A DNA stretch of 48,686 nt from Pseudomonadota bacterium (GTDB taxonomy: Bacteria > Pseudomonadota > Gammaproteobacteria > Xanthomonadales > Rhodanobacteraceae). The position numbers and the translations under genes are program-made. The stretch lies in contig JAEYZH010000035.1 in the NCBI GenBank assembly GCA_023430685.1, positions 1 to 48,686 on the forward strand, given 5' to 3'. This document shows positions 1 through 10,912 of this stretch, in pieces (positions within the stretch are counted from its first letter, which is position 1; the number at the start of each line of letters is the position of its first letter). The notes beneath the pieces were generated by a model, which worked only from the letters and a program-made list of their open reading frames with translations, did no database searches and was not told the origin of the DNA.

Positions 1-43
1 GTGCATCCGCGCCGACGCGCGCACCATGGACGCTGCATCCCTC

Positions 44-146
44 GTAGGCTGGACGCGCGCAGCGCGGCCGGCGCCGTTCGCGCGTTGGTATCCCGAGAAG
101 GGTATCGTGCGAAGAGCGCCGGCCGACCTTCGGTCATCCAGCCTAC
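44..146. repeat. GTAG-headed inverted repeat, family B
   Basis: Two inverted arms begin GTAGGCTGGA (44 rightward, 146 leftward) and continue into GGCCGGCGC. Each arm has its own small hairpin: CGCGC-gca-GCGCG on the left, and GACC-gaa-GGTC on the right. The GTAG head at 146 to 143 on the minus strand contains the TAG stop codon of the adjacent kinase gene. This is typical of REP/BIME elements with a GTAG head. Other copies lie at 30853-30959 and 40224-40450. Confidence 0.85.
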
Positions 147-2932
147 GAGGGGCCGCGCGTTGCGGCGATGCCGAGATCGCGCGCGAGCTTCGCGTGCAAG
201 GCGCGCGCGGGCGCGGTCGGGGCGAAGTTCGCGTCGAGGCTCGCACGCGTCTGCTCCACCAGCGCGCGCGCGTCGTCGCGCCTGCGCGCGCGCAGCAGCA
301 CGTCGGCGAGGTCGAGGCGAAGTTCGACCATCGGATTGGATTCCGGCGCATTGGCGCGCGCGGTCGCGACCATCGCCTCGCGCAGGTGCTCCTCGGCTGC
401 GACGAGCTCGCCGCGGTCGCGTTCGAGCAGCGCGCGTGCGCGCAGCACCGCGCCGGCGCGCGGGTGGTCGGCACCGAAGGTGTCGAGCAGGTTGCGTTCG
501 GCCTGTGCCAGGAAGTCGGCCGCGGCCTCGAACTGCCCCTGGCGGCGGTGCCACTCGGCGAGGTGGATCAGCCTCCGCAGCCGGTCGATGCGCCGCTCGA
601 CCGAACCGTCGTCGACGATCTCGCGTTCGATCAGGGGCAACGCGTCTTCATAGCGCCCGGCGAGCAGCAGCGCGCGCCCGAGGTTCTGGCGATAGATGTC
701 GGGCCGCGAGCTCTCCGGATCGCCCTCGGCCAGTGCGAGCCGCAGCGCCTCGCGCAGCAGGGTCTCGCTGGTCGCGTAGTCGCCGACGTGCTCGGCGAGC
801 GAACCGAGGTTGTTCAGCGCGATCATGTACGAGGGCGTCGCGGTCATTCCGCGCGCGCGCATCGCATCGACGTTCTCGCGCAGCAACGCGCTCGCCTCGA
901 GCGGGCGACCGAGGTTGCGCACGATCGCCGCGAGCTGGTTGCGCAGCGTGATGAACCAGTCGCTGCTGGTGTCCACGGTCTTGCCGCGTTCGGCGAGCTG
1001 GCGGCGCAGCAGCGCTTCCGCTTCGACCAGTTCGCCGTTGCCGGTCAGCGCGGCCGCGAGGTACTCGCGCGCGCCGAACAGCGTGGTGCCGGCATCGCCG
1101 CGCGCCTCGAGCTCACGCACGTTCGCACGCGCGATCTCGACCGCGCGCGCATTGTCCTCGGATCGAAGGTAGGCCTCGCTCAGCGCGTTGTTCGCCTCCC
1201 CGACGAGGATCGTCGACTTCTCGCTGGACACGCGCCCGAACTCGGCCGCGCGGCGCGCGTCGGCGATCGCACGCTCCATCGCACCGGTGCGGCTGTGTGC
1301 GAGCGATCGCGTCGTGAGCATCTCCGCCATCAGCAGCGGATCGCGCGCGCCGTCGTGGTCACGCAGCGCGATGCCCTCCTCGAGTGCCACGATGGCGGCC
1401 GCATAGCGCGCGCTCGAGTTGAGCATGTTGCCCTGCAGTTGCAGGTAACGCGACAGCCAGAGCGGGTCGCCGAGCGGTCGCTGCAGTGCGATTGCGCGTT
1501 CGATCGCGGCGATGCCCTTCTCGGTGCGACCGAGCTTGGCGTAGGTTTCCGCGAGCGCGGCGAGCAGGCGCGCCTGCGCCTGCGGCTGCCCGTTGAAGCG
1601 CACGTCGAGATCCCGCATGCCGGCATCGACGAGTTCCTCCGCCGTGATCGGTCGCAGCCCGACCTTGTCCGGCGACGCCTGGTCGAACAGCGCGACCATG
1701 TGTTCGAGCACGCGGCTCGAAGTCGCCGATTCCTGCTGCGCACGCTCTTCCGCGCGGCGCGCCCGCTCGTTCTCGAGCGCAAGCCGCCAGACAAAGGCCA
1801 CGCACAGCATCGCGACGACGACCGCGGCTGCGCTCGCGAATCGATTGCGGCGCACGAATTTGCCGAAGCGGTAACCGACGCTGTCGGGCGCGGCCTGGAT
1901 CGGGCGCCCGCGCAGGTAGCGTTCGATGTCGTTCGCGAGCGCCTCGGCCGACGCGTAACGACGGTCCGGATCAGGGTGCGCCGCCTTGCCGACGATGATG
2001 TCGAGCTCGCGGTCCCCCGCGCGTTCGCCGGCGCCGTTGCGGAGCGTCGATGGCGGGGGCAGGCGACCTTCGCGATCGGGCGCGGGCACCTCGTCGCTGA
2101 GGAGCTCGTGCAGCAGCGCTCCGAGACCGTAGATGTCGCTCGCGGTGCTCACGGCGCGCCCGATGCGTTGCTCCGGGCTCGCATACGCGGGCGTGAACCA
2201 CGGCAACCCGGTCTGTGTCTCGTGCGGGCCGGTCGCGTCGACGTCGAGCAGCTTCGCGATGCCGAAGTCGAGCAGCACCGGCGTACCGTCGGCGCGCACG
2301 AGCACGTTCGCGGGCTTGAGGTCGCGGTGCACGACCAGACGCTGGTGCGCGTAGTGCACCGCGCGCGCGACCTGCTGCAGCAAGCGCAACCGTTGCGCGC
2401 GCGACAACGCGCGTTCGCGGGCGAACGTGGTGATGCCCGTGCCCTCGACGTACTCCATCACGAGGTAGGGCTGGCCACTTTCGGTGGTGCCGCCATCGAG
2501 CAGGCGCGCGATGTTCGGGTGCGAGAGATCGGCGAGAATCTGCCGTTCCCGGCGCAGGCGCTGGCTCGCATCCGCCGTGGCGACGCCGCGGATCAGCTTG
2601 ATCGCGACCCGCTGCTCGTATTCGGCGTCGATGCGCTCGGCGAGGAACACGGTGCCCATGCCGCCGCTGCCGATTTCGCCGCGCAGCACGTACGGACCGA
2701 TGCGCATGCCCTCCTGCGCGTTCGGCTCGAAAGCGCTGCCCGCGAGTGCTCCAACGCGCGCGGTGAAACCGCCCTCCTGCGAATCGTGCGCGCCGACCAG
2801 CGCGAGCGCTTCGCCGCGCAGATCGGGATCCGGCTCGTGCTCGGCCAGCCAGGCTTCGCGGCGCGACGGATCCATCGCGACGAGCTGGTCGAACAACTGC
2901 TGCAGCTGCTGCCAGCGATCTGCCGAACCCAT
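143..2932 (-). CDS. Serine/threonine protein kinase with TPR repeats
   Basis: 929-residue Hanks-type kinase, probably anchored in the inner membrane. An N-terminal helical leader (1-70) precedes the kinase domain (about 78-345), with glycine loop GEIGSGGMG, VAIK lysine (about 112), VHRDLKPANVL (HRD about 202-204), DFG (222-224) and TPAYASPEQ activation segment. One membrane helix follows at about 365-386, then a long C-terminal region of degenerate TPR helices. All catalytic motifs are intact, so it should phosphorylate Ser/Thr. Substrate is unknown and no ECF sigma partner is adjacent. The ATG at 2932 is chosen over the longer frame because a strong GGAGGGG site lies upstream (tggaggggaaccggc). 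The TAG stop comes from a GTAG repeat. Transcribed divergently from ppa. Confidence 0.93.
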   Translation of the reverse strand: MGSADRWQQLQQLFDQLVAMDPSRREAWLAEHEPDPDLRGEALALVGAHDSQEGGFTARVGALAGSAFEPNAQEGMRIGPYVLRGEIGSGGMGTVFLAERIDAEYEQRVAIKLIRGVATADASQRLRRERQILADLSHPNIARLLDGGTTESGQPYLVMEYVEGTGITTFARERALSRAQRLRLLQQVARAVHYAHQRLVVHRDLKPANVLVRADGTPVLLDFGIAKLLDVDATGPHETQTGLPWFTPAYASPEQRIGRAVSTASDIYGLGALLHELLSDEVPAPDREGRLPPPSTLRNGAGERAGDRELDIIVGKAAHPDPDRRYASAEALANDIERYLRGRPIQAAPDSVGYRFGKFVRRNRFASAAAVVVAMLCVAFVWRLALENERARRAEERAQQESATSSRVLEHMVALFDQASPDKVGLRPITAEELVDAGMRDLDVRFNGQPQAQARLLAALAETYAKLGRTEKGIAAIERAIALQRPLGDPLWLSRYLQLQGNMLNSSARYAAAIVALEEGIALRDHDGARDPLLMAEMLTTRSLAHSRTGAMERAIADARRAAEFGRVSSEKSTILVGEANNALSEAYLRSEDNARAVEIARANVRELEARGDAGTTLFGAREYLAAALTGNGELVEAEALLRRQLAERGKTVDTSSDWFITLRNQLAAIVRNLGRPLEASALLRENVDAMRARGMTATPSYMIALNNLGSLAEHVGDYATSETLLREALRLALAEGDPESSRPDIYRQNLGRALLLAGRYEDALPLIEREIVDDGSVERRIDRLRRLIHLAEWHRRQGQFEAAADFLAQAERNLLDTFGADHPRAGAVLRARALLERDRGELVAAEEHLREAMVATARANAPESNPMVELRLDLADVLLRARRRDDARALVEQTRASLDANFAPTAPARALHAKLARDLGIAATRGPS

Positions 2933-3114
2933 GCCGGTTCCCCTCCAGACGATCCGGCCAGTCAAGCGGAGTCGGCGTTTCGCGGCAAGTCCCGTTCGGC
3001 AGGTACGGAGCTCGGATCGGCGCAGCGCGGGCGCGGCCGCGCAGGCCTGCCGAACGTGCTCCTTGCTGCCGAGCCTGCACGACAACGGATGCTGCGGCGC
3101 CACAATCTTTGCCG

Positions 3115-3120
3115 TATCCT
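3115..3120 (+). promoter_or_regulatory. Possible -10 element for ppa
   Basis: TATCCT lies 77 nt ahead of the ppa GTG start in the divergent kinase/ppa gap. The -35 region (CTGCGG, 17 nt upstream) matches poorly, so this is a weak prediction. Confidence 0.3.
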
Positions 3121-3196
3121 GCGCGTCCCCTGCGCGGGCCCTGCCCGCGCGCTTTCCGCGCGCCGCTGCGGCGGCCGAACCAGCCAGGAGTCATGC

Positions 3197-3745
3197 GTGG
3201 GCCTCGAACGTGTTCCCGCCGGTGCCGACGTGCCGCACCAGATCAACGTCGTCATCGAGATCCCGAAGGATGCCGAACCGGTCAAGTACGAGGTCGACAA
3301 GGCCTCCGGCGCGATCTTCGTCGACCGCGTGCTCTCGACGCCGATGCGCTATCCGTGCAACTACGGCTACGTGCCGCACACGCTCGGCGGCGATGGCGAT
3401 CCGCTCGATGCCCTCGTGATCCTGCCGCTGCCGCTGGTTCCGGGTTCGGTCGTGCGATGCCGCCCGGTGGGCATGCTCAAGATGACCGACGAGGCCGGTG
3501 CGGACGAGAAGCTCGTGGTGGTACCGATCGCGAAGGTGTTCGCGGGTTACGCGCACATCGACGACATCGCGCGCGTCTCGGGCCACTGGCTCGAGCGCAT
3601 CGGCCACTTCTTCGAGCACTACAAGGACCTCGAGAAGGGCAAGTGGGTCAAGCTCGACGGCTGGGCCGACGCAGCTGCCGCGCAGGCCGAGATCCTCGCG
3701 GGCGTGCAGCGCTACGCGGCCGCGGTCGACAAGCCGGTGTTCTGA
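3197..3745 (+). CDS. ppa: Inorganic pyrophosphatase
   Basis: 182-residue family I soluble pyrophosphatase, close to the E. coli length of about 176. It hydrolyses PPi to two phosphates, pulling biosynthetic reactions forward. Visible motifs are VVIEIPKDAEPVKYEVD near the N-terminus, MRYPCNYGYVPHT, the metal-binding signature DGDPLDALV, PGSVVRCRPVGMLKMTDEAG, and FFEHYKDLEKGKWVK near the C-terminus. All Mg-binding aspartates are present. The GTG start at 3197 gives VGLERVPAGADVP, which aligns with the family N-terminus; CAGGAG lies 6 nt upstream, and the nearby ATG at 3193 is out of frame. It is a single gene between the kinase and the convergent GT39 gene. Confidence 0.97.
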   Translation: MGLERVPAGADVPHQINVVIEIPKDAEPVKYEVDKASGAIFVDRVLSTPMRYPCNYGYVPHTLGGDGDPLDALVILPLPLVPGSVVRCRPVGMLKMTDEAGADEKLVVVPIAKVFAGYAHIDDIARVSGHWLERIGHFFEHYKDLEKGKWVKLDGWADAAAAQAEILAGVQRYAAAVDKPVF

Positions 3746-3899
3746 CCGCGCCGGCTCCTGCGCGGCTGCATGGGGTTCGCGGTGGTGGATCTCGCCGCTG
3801 TGCGGCTGCGGTCCACCCTGCGCGATCGCGACGCCGCACCTGACCGGTTTTCGCGTGGAGCCCCGGGCACGCGTTCCACCGCGTCTTGACCTGGCGCGG

Positions 3900-5555
3900 T
3901 CAGTCCTCTTCCGGCTCGAAGTCGAGGTGGCTGTGCGCCACCTTCTTGTCGGTGCCGGACGCGATCGCTTCGCCCACGCGCCAGATCGACACTTCGGTGC
4001 CGCGGAACGGCGCACTGAAATACGGCCGCGCGCGGAAGCGGTACTCGGGATAGAAACTCATGACCATGCCGTCCGGATGCTGCTCCGCCCAGCGTTGCAG
4101 CGACTCCATGTCGTAAAGCGCTGGAATCGGCTCGACCAGCCGTCCGCCGAACGCGTACACGCCGTGGTGCCAGAACATGTGCACCAGCGGCGTGCCCTGC
4201 TGCTGCAGTGAACGCACCACCTGCGACACCGATTGCGGGTTGTAGCGTTCGCCGGTCCCGTGCGCGACCGCGAGCTTGACCACGAGCACCAGCGCGAGCG
4301 ACGCGAGCGCGGGTGCGGCGAGGCCGTGGCGGCGACGCGTCGCGACGAACAGCACGACGCCGATGCCCGCGGCGAGCGCACCCCACCATGGCGAGATGCC
4401 GGCCACCGCCGCGAGGTGGCGATCGCCTTCGGCGCGGAACGGCAACCAGGCGAGGACCCCGCCGATGCATCCGAGCGCCAGCGCGAACAGCCCGCTGCGC
4501 ACGCGCCAGCCACCGCGATCGAGCAGCACCGCTCCGACCAGCGCGAGCGGCGGTATCGCCGGCAGCAGGTAGTGCGGCTGCTTGCCGCCGATCATCGAGA
4601 ACACCAGCAGCATCGCGACGAGCCAGGCGACGCCGAGGCGCATCGCCGGTTCCGCGAGCAGCGCGCGCAGCGAGGCGAGCTTGCCGCGCAGCACGAGCGG
4701 CCACGGCAGCACCATCAGCGGGAACACGATGCCGTACCACCACCACGGTCGACCATGCGTGCTCGCGCCCTTGACGCCGTGGATGCGATCGAACGTCTGG
4801 CGCAGGAAGATCGCATGCGCGTAGTCGGGGCCGCCGTGGATGGCCGCGGGAATCGCCCAGGCCAGCGCGATCGCTGCGCCGGCGAGCAGCGCCAGCGCGA
4901 GGGCGCCGAAGTAGCGCCACAGGCGCGCGCGCAGCGCCTCGCGCGCCCACCAGGGTGCGGTCAATGCAACCACGCCGACGTCGAGCAGCATGACCGGACC
5001 CTTGACGAGGATGCCGAGGCCGATCGCGCCACCGGTCAACGCAATGCCGCGCCACAGCCGCGCGCCGACGAGGTCGACGAGGCCGTGCACGCCGAGCAGC
5101 ACGCAGGTCGTCAGCAGCACGTCGAACATGATCGCGTTCGCGAACGCGCCGAAGTAGATCGTGCCGAGCAGGATCCAGACCGAATGCCGCGCCGCCTGGT
5201 CCGATTGCGTGAGGCGCAGCGTCAGCCTGTGCATCAGCGCGAGACTCGCGGCCGAGCACAGCAGCGCCATCACGCGTGCGGTCCACGCATGCACGCCGGT
5301 CAGCAGCCAGCCGAGGTTGATCAGCCAGAACAGCATCGGCGGCTTGTGCGCATAGGTCGCGCCGTTGAGATGCGGCACGAGGAACTCGCCGCCATTTCGC
5401 ATCTCCCAGGCGACCGCGAGATAGCGCGTCTCGTCGATCGGCACCGGCGGCAGCAGGAACACCAGCGGCACCAGCAGCAGCCACGCGAGCAGCAGCGAGG
5501 GATCGAGCAGGTTGCGCCAGGTCGACGCTGTCAACGGGAACGGCGAGGTCGGCAC
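3900..5555 (-). CDS. GT39/ArnT-type membrane glycosyltransferase
   Basis: 551-residue multi-pass protein of the GT39/ArnT/PMT superfamily, which transfers sugars from polyprenyl-phosphate donors to lipids or proteins on the periplasmic face. The first periplasmic loop has the family motif PIDETRYLAVAWEM (Asp-Glu pair), followed by HLNGATYAHKPPMLFW. About ten hydrophobic segments follow, and the C-terminal third is soluble (about 430-551). The acceptor (lipid A, glycan or protein) cannot be told from sequence, and no arn or polymyxin-resistance genes are nearby. The frame opens with GTG at 5555; the ribosome-binding site is weak, so the start is uncertain by a few residues. It is convergent with ppa. 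Confidence 0.85.
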   Translation of the reverse strand: MPTSPFPLTASTWRNLLDPSLLLAWLLLVPLVFLLPPVPIDETRYLAVAWEMRNGGEFLVPHLNGATYAHKPPMLFWLINLGWLLTGVHAWTARVMALLCSAASLALMHRLTLRLTQSDQAARHSVWILLGTIYFGAFANAIMFDVLLTTCVLLGVHGLVDLVGARLWRGIALTGGAIGLGILVKGPVMLLDVGVVALTAPWWAREALRARLWRYFGALALALLAGAAIALAWAIPAAIHGGPDYAHAIFLRQTFDRIHGVKGASTHGRPWWWYGIVFPLMVLPWPLVLRGKLASLRALLAEPAMRLGVAWLVAMLLVFSMIGGKQPHYLLPAIPPLALVGAVLLDRGGWRVRSGLFALALGCIGGVLAWLPFRAEGDRHLAAVAGISPWWGALAAGIGVVLFVATRRRHGLAAPALASLALVLVVKLAVAHGTGERYNPQSVSQVVRSLQQQGTPLVHMFWHHGVYAFGGRLVEPIPALYDMESLQRWAEQHPDGMVMSFYPEYRFRARPYFSAPFRGTEVSIWRVGEAIASGTDKKVAHSHLDFEPEED

Positions 5556-5659
5556 AGGGCAGCGGGTGCAGGGTCAAACGGCGATCTTGGCATGCTTTCA
5601 AGGCAGATGCCGCATCCAGGCCGCTCCCCATGTCCGTTCGCCCAGATCGCACCCTCTTC

Positions 5660-5776
5660 CGTTCGCCCTGAGCGCAGGCCGAAGGCCGGAGTCGAAGGGC
5701 CCGCATGCGAAGGTTCACCGATCCGCGCGTGCGCTTCGACTCCGCGGCCTGCGGCCGCTGCGCTCAGCGCGAACGG
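5660..5776. repeat. Inverted intergenic repeat, family C
   Basis: Two inverted arms of the type CGTTCGCCCTGAGCGC...GAGTCGAAGGGC and its relative GCGCTTCGACTCCG...CAGCGCGAACGG. They fill the gap between the GT39 gene and the DUF2333 gene. Each arm carries an inner hairpin (for example GGCC-gaa-GGCC). Related copies occur at 10559-10833, 37438-37813 and 46084-46318. Confidence 0.85.
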
Positions 5777-5790
5777 AGGGGTTGCGGTGC

Positions 5791-6807
5791 TCAGCCCCGC
5801 TCGAGCAGCCGGCGCAGGTCGATCATCGCGGCGTTCGCGCGCGAAATGTAATTGGCCATCACAAGGGAATGGTTGGCGAAGAAGCCGAACGGCCGCCCGT
5901 TCAGCACGATCGGGCTCCCGAGCGACTTCTGCGACTCCTCGAGCTCGCGGATCACCTGGTCGAGGCTGACCAGCGCGTTCTTGTCGCGCAGCACCGGCGC
6001 GAAGTCGATGCGGATCGCCTCGAGCTGTTCGCGCAGCGCCCAGCTGTAGCCGCGCGCCTCGTAGAAATTGTCGTCGATCTTGAGCCATGGCGTCTGCACC
6101 ATGCGCGGGCTGTCGGCCGGCTTGGACTGCTGCGCATTCGGGTCGCCCGCGAGGTCGGTGTCGACGCGCACCTGCCCTGCCGCCGCCGAAAGGCGCTGCG
6201 ACAGCGAACCGAGCCGCGTCGACGCGACCTGCAGGTAGTCGGCGAGGTTGTCCGCGCGCGCGTAGAACTGCGCATTGGTCGCGTCGTTGTCGGTGAGCCG
6301 CGCGAGGTAGCCTTCGACATGCGCGAGCGCCTTGCGGTACTGGCCCTCCGAGCTCGGCAGCAGCCAGCGGTCGTTGGGCGAACTGAACAGCGGCTCGGCT
6401 TCCTGCAGGTCGCGGTCCTCGATCGACTGCGTCTGCGAGCGGCTGAGGTCGTTGCGCAGCGCACGCGCGAGGTCGCGCGTCGCGGTCAGCACGCCGAATT
6501 CCCAGTTCGGCACGTTGTCCATCAGCAGGCCGGGCGGGAACAGGTCGTTGCTGAGGTAACCGCCGCGCTTGTCGAGCAGCGTGCGCGCCGAGGCCATCAG
6601 CGTGGCGGTCGTGACGCTGCCGGTCGTCAAGGGCTGGCGACGCTCGCTCGCCGCGCGCTGCGCGTTCGCGCCGACATCGAAGTGCGCGGGCTCGTAGTCC
6701 CACCACCACATCAGCGCGAGCACGCCGACCGCATACGCGAGCGCGAGCGCGCCGAGCGCACGCAGCAGCCAGGACCTTCGGTTCGCCCGCGTTGCCGTCG
6801 CTTCCAC
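5791..6807 (-). CDS. DUF2333 family inner-membrane protein
   Basis: 338-residue protein with one N-terminal membrane helix (about 14-34, LRALGALALAYAVGVLALMWWW) and a helical periplasmic domain. The pattern matches DUF2333 (PF10095) proteins of gammaproteobacteria: GGYLSNDLFPPGLLMDNVPNWEFG, ARALRNDLSRSQ, WLKIDDNFYEARGYSWAL and a C-terminal NHSLVMANYISRANAAMIDLR. The family has no assigned biochemical role. The start codon is GTG at 6807 with GGGAG about 12 nt upstream; a later start would cut into the membrane helix. It stands as a single gene, with a repeat element immediately downstream. Confidence 0.88.
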   Translation of the reverse strand: MEATATRANRRSWLLRALGALALAYAVGVLALMWWWDYEPAHFDVGANAQRAASERRQPLTTGSVTTATLMASARTLLDKRGGYLSNDLFPPGLLMDNVPNWEFGVLTATRDLARALRNDLSRSQTQSIEDRDLQEAEPLFSSPNDRWLLPSSEGQYRKALAHVEGYLARLTDNDATNAQFYARADNLADYLQVASTRLGSLSQRLSAAAGQVRVDTDLAGDPNAQQSKPADSPRMVQTPWLKIDDNFYEARGYSWALREQLEAIRIDFAPVLRDKNALVSLDQVIRELEESQKSLGSPIVLNGRPFGFFANHSLVMANYISRANAAMIDLRRLLERG

Positions 6808-6990
6808 GTTTCCACTCCCGCTGAGCCGGCGACCATCTTGCCACGCGCTTGCGCCGGCGCGCGAGTGCGGTACCGCTGCACGAGCGGCGCAGTCGCGACC
6901 GTGCTGCTGCAGGCCCCGGCATCATGCAGGCGCGACGCACGTTCCCGGTTGCGGGCTCCCGCGCGCAGGCGCCTGCACGAACCGCTCGGC

Positions 6991-7557
6991 TCAGGAACCG
7001 GGCTTGGCCGGCTCGCCCTTCTTGCCGAAATCCTCCATCAGCGTCTTCATGTCCTCGGCGTGTTCTTCCTCGACCGCGAGGATCTGCTCGAGCATGCGCT
7101 TGGTGGTGGTGTCGCGGTCGCCGATGAACTGGATGATCTCGCGGTAGCTGTCGATCGCGATGCGCTCGGCGACGAGGTTCTCCTGGATCATCGCCGCGAG
7201 TTCCTCGGGGACGACGAACTCGGAATGGCTGCGCGAGGTGAGTCCCTCCGGGGAGAAGTTCGGCGTGCCGTCGAGCTGCGTGATGCGTTCGGCGATCTGG
7301 TCGGCGTGCTGTTGCTCCTCGATCGCATGCTCGAGGAACTCGGCCGCGACGCTCTTCGCATTGATGCCCGACGCGAGGTAGTAGTGCGCCTTGTAGCGCA
7401 GCACGCAGACGAGTTCGGTCGCGAGCGCCTCGTTGAGCAACTTCAGCACGGTGTCGCGGTCGAGCGTGTAGCTGGCCGTGACCGCGCCGCGCTCCATGTG
7501 CTCGCGCGCACGCTTGCGGATCGTCTGGATGTCGGAAAGGAACGGTTGCGCGGACAT
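6991..7557 (-). CDS. Ferritin-like / bacterioferritin-type protein
   Basis: 188-residue four-helix protein of the ferritin-like superfamily. Diiron-ligand motifs are visible: ELVCVLRYKAHYYLA (helix A), EFLEHAIEEQQHADQIAERI (helix B), ENLVAERIAIDSYREII (helix C) and ILAVEEEHAEDMKTLM (helix D). The family oxidises and stores iron or protects DNA from peroxide. This variant has a longer N-terminus than classical Bfr, and no clear heme-ligand Met is seen. The ATG at 7557 is chosen because GAGGAGA lies 6 nt upstream (gaggagacaggc); the longer frame adds 23 unsupported residues. No bacterioferritin-associated ferredoxin is adjacent. It lies downstream of thiC with a 135-nt gap. Confidence 0.87.
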   Translation of the reverse strand: MSAQPFLSDIQTIRKRAREHMERGAVTASYTLDRDTVLKLLNEALATELVCVLRYKAHYYLASGINAKSVAAEFLEHAIEEQQHADQIAERITQLDGTPNFSPEGLTSRSHSEFVVPEELAAMIQENLVAERIAIDSYREIIQFIGDRDTTTKRMLEQILAVEEEHAEDMKTLMEDFGKKGEPAKPGS

Positions 7558-7692
7558 GCCTGTCTCCTCGGCGCTTCTGTGGGGTGGCCTCGCTTGGCGG
7601 AACGCTCGCGCGCCCGCTTCGGGCATCTTACGTGGCCGCCCGATCCGCCGGCTGACCGGCGGCTGAGTCGCCGGATCGACGCCGGCCCTGCC

Positions 7693-9570
<1,878 letters not shown>

Positions 9571-9680
9571 CGGGCTTGCCTCGGCTTCAGGGGTGATGTC
9601 CGCGCGATGGGCGCGGGCGCCGCGAATTCATCGCATGCCGAAGCGGGGCAGGGATCGGCGCGCGAACGCACCGCCAGCCA

Positions 9681-9760
9681 CGAAGCTCCCTACGCCGGTA
9701 CCAGCCGGATCAGGTTCGAAGGGACTCTCTCAGCCGACTGCCGCCGGCACCCCCGCTTCA
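9681..9760 (-). promoter_or_regulatory. TPP riboswitch (THI element) upstream of thiC
   Basis: Read on the minus strand this contains the conserved thiamine box. It starts GAAGC-GGGGGTGCC, then CTGAGAGAGTCCCTT, GAACCTGATCCGG, and TGGTACCGGCGTAGGGA, closing with GCTTC. P1 forms between 9755-9759 and 9682-9686 (GAAGC/GCTTC). The pyrimidine-sensing CTGAGA and pyrophosphate-sensing ACCTGAT segments are intact. It ends about 110 nt before the thiC ATG, leaving room for an expression platform. Binding of thiamine pyrophosphate should lower thiC expression. Confidence 0.96.
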
Positions 9761-9972
9761 GTGGGCCATTCAATCACGTTCGGAGAGGTCAGGCCAGCCG
9801 CTGGCCCGCTGTATCACGCGAAGAAGATCCCGATGCCTACCCCCGCGGCGGTTTCACCGCGCGACCGCTCGCGCCGAACGCCCGGGGCTGGAGCCCTCCC
9901 GGAAGCGCCGCGCTGCCGGGCGCGCGCATACTGCGACGACGCCGCACCCGGCGGCGTCAGTGGAGAATCCGC

Positions 9973-10509
9973 ATGGCTGCCAGGACATCGACCATGAGCC
10001 TCGTTCGCGCCTCGTTCCGCTCGTTGAGCGCGTTGCTGCTGATCGCACCGCTTGCGCTCTTCGCCGCGGATGCGACCGTCAAGCTGGATTGGACCGACCC
10101 CGCGAAATTCACCGACACGCGCCAGAGCATGTGCCGTTCGACGATCGGGCCCGAGGAGTGGCTCGGCGAGCTCGCGCGCCACGTGGAGTCACGCGCAGCG
10201 AAGCTGCTCGCGCCCGGGCAGCGGCTCGCGATCACGATCACCGACGTGCGCCGCGCGGGCCAGTGCGAGCCATGGCGCGGGCCGCAGGCCTCGGACGTGC
10301 GCATCGTCAAGGAACCGCATTCGCCTCGCATCGACTTGCGCTACGTGCTGTCCGATGCCGACGGCAAGGTGGTGCGCGAAGGCAGCGAGGAACTGCGCGA
10401 CCTCGCGTTCCTGCAGCGCGGGACGCTCAACGCGAACGATGCGCTGCGCTTCGAGAAGCGCATGCTGGACGACTGGCTGCGCAAGACGTTCCCGACGACT
10501 GCGCCGTAG
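9973..10509 (+). CDS. DUF3016 domain secreted protein
   Basis: 178-residue protein with a signal peptide (cleavage likely after LLLIAPLALFAADA, about residue 35). The mature part matches DUF3016: an early WTDPAKFTDTRQS segment, a central region ending in RLAITITDVRRAGQCEPW, and RIDLRYVLSDADGKVV. The family is small, probably periplasmic, and of unknown function. The start at 9973 (MAARTSTM) has GTGGAG 7 nt upstream; an alternative ATG at 9994 is possible. It is divergent from thiC, with the riboswitch and about 210 nt of untranslated sequence between. Stop is TAG, followed by family C repeats. Confidence 0.85.
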   Translation: MAARTSTMSLVRASFRSLSALLLIAPLALFAADATVKLDWTDPAKFTDTRQSMCRSTIGPEEWLGELARHVESRAAKLLAPGQRLAITITDVRRAGQCEPWRGPQASDVRIVKEPHSPRIDLRYVLSDADGKVVREGSEELRDLAFLQRGTLNANDALRFEKRMLDDWLRKTFPTTAP

Positions 10510-10558
10510 GCGGGAAGGTCGGGGTCGCCCAGGTTGCGTAGCGGACACGCCGCCTTGT

Positions 10559-10833
10559 CCGTTCTCGCTGGGCGCAGCGGACGAAGTCCGCGGCGTCGAA
10601 GCGCCGCGCGTACCGCGATCACCGCGAACGGGCCCTTCGACTCCGACCTTCGGTCTGCGCTCAGGGCGAACGGCAAGAGTCCGTTCGCGCTGGGCGCAGC
10701 GGACGCGCCACCTTGTCCGTTCGCGCTGAGCGCAGCGGACGAAGTCCGCGGAGTCGAAGCGCCGCGCGCACGGCGATATCGCCGCGAATGGGCCCTTCGA
10801 CTCCGACCTTCGGTCTGCGCTCAGGGCGAACGG
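10559..10833. repeat. Tandem family C inverted repeats between DUF3016 gene and pepQ
   Basis: Two successive copies of an inverted element. Arms read CGTTCGCGCTGAGCGCAGCG...GAGTCGAAGCG and, inverted, GGGCCCTTCGACTCC...GCTCAGGGCGAACGG. The second copy carries an extra partial left arm. Inner hairpins are CGGAC-gaa-GTCCG and GACC-gaa-GGTC. The block fills most of the 403-nt gap and ends about 80 nt before pepQ. No ORF is credible here. Confidence 0.85.
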
Positions 10834-10912
10834 CAAAGGAGTGTGACGCTTGGGCGTTGGCGGCGAGCTGGGCGCTCCCTCACAATGGCGCATCGACCGC
10901 TGGATGCGAGCC

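Noticed and set aside
26..3745. 1239-codon plus-strand frame running into ppa
   Set aside because: It lies antisense to the kinase gene, is rich in Arg/Ala, shows no domains before the pyrophosphatase part, and arises from high GC. Only the pyrophosphatase part from 3197 is real.
3746..3899. Intrinsic terminator between ppa and the GT39 gene
   Set aside because: Partial inverted repeats (for example GTGGA...TCCAC) are present, but no stable stem with a T-run could be found on either strand.
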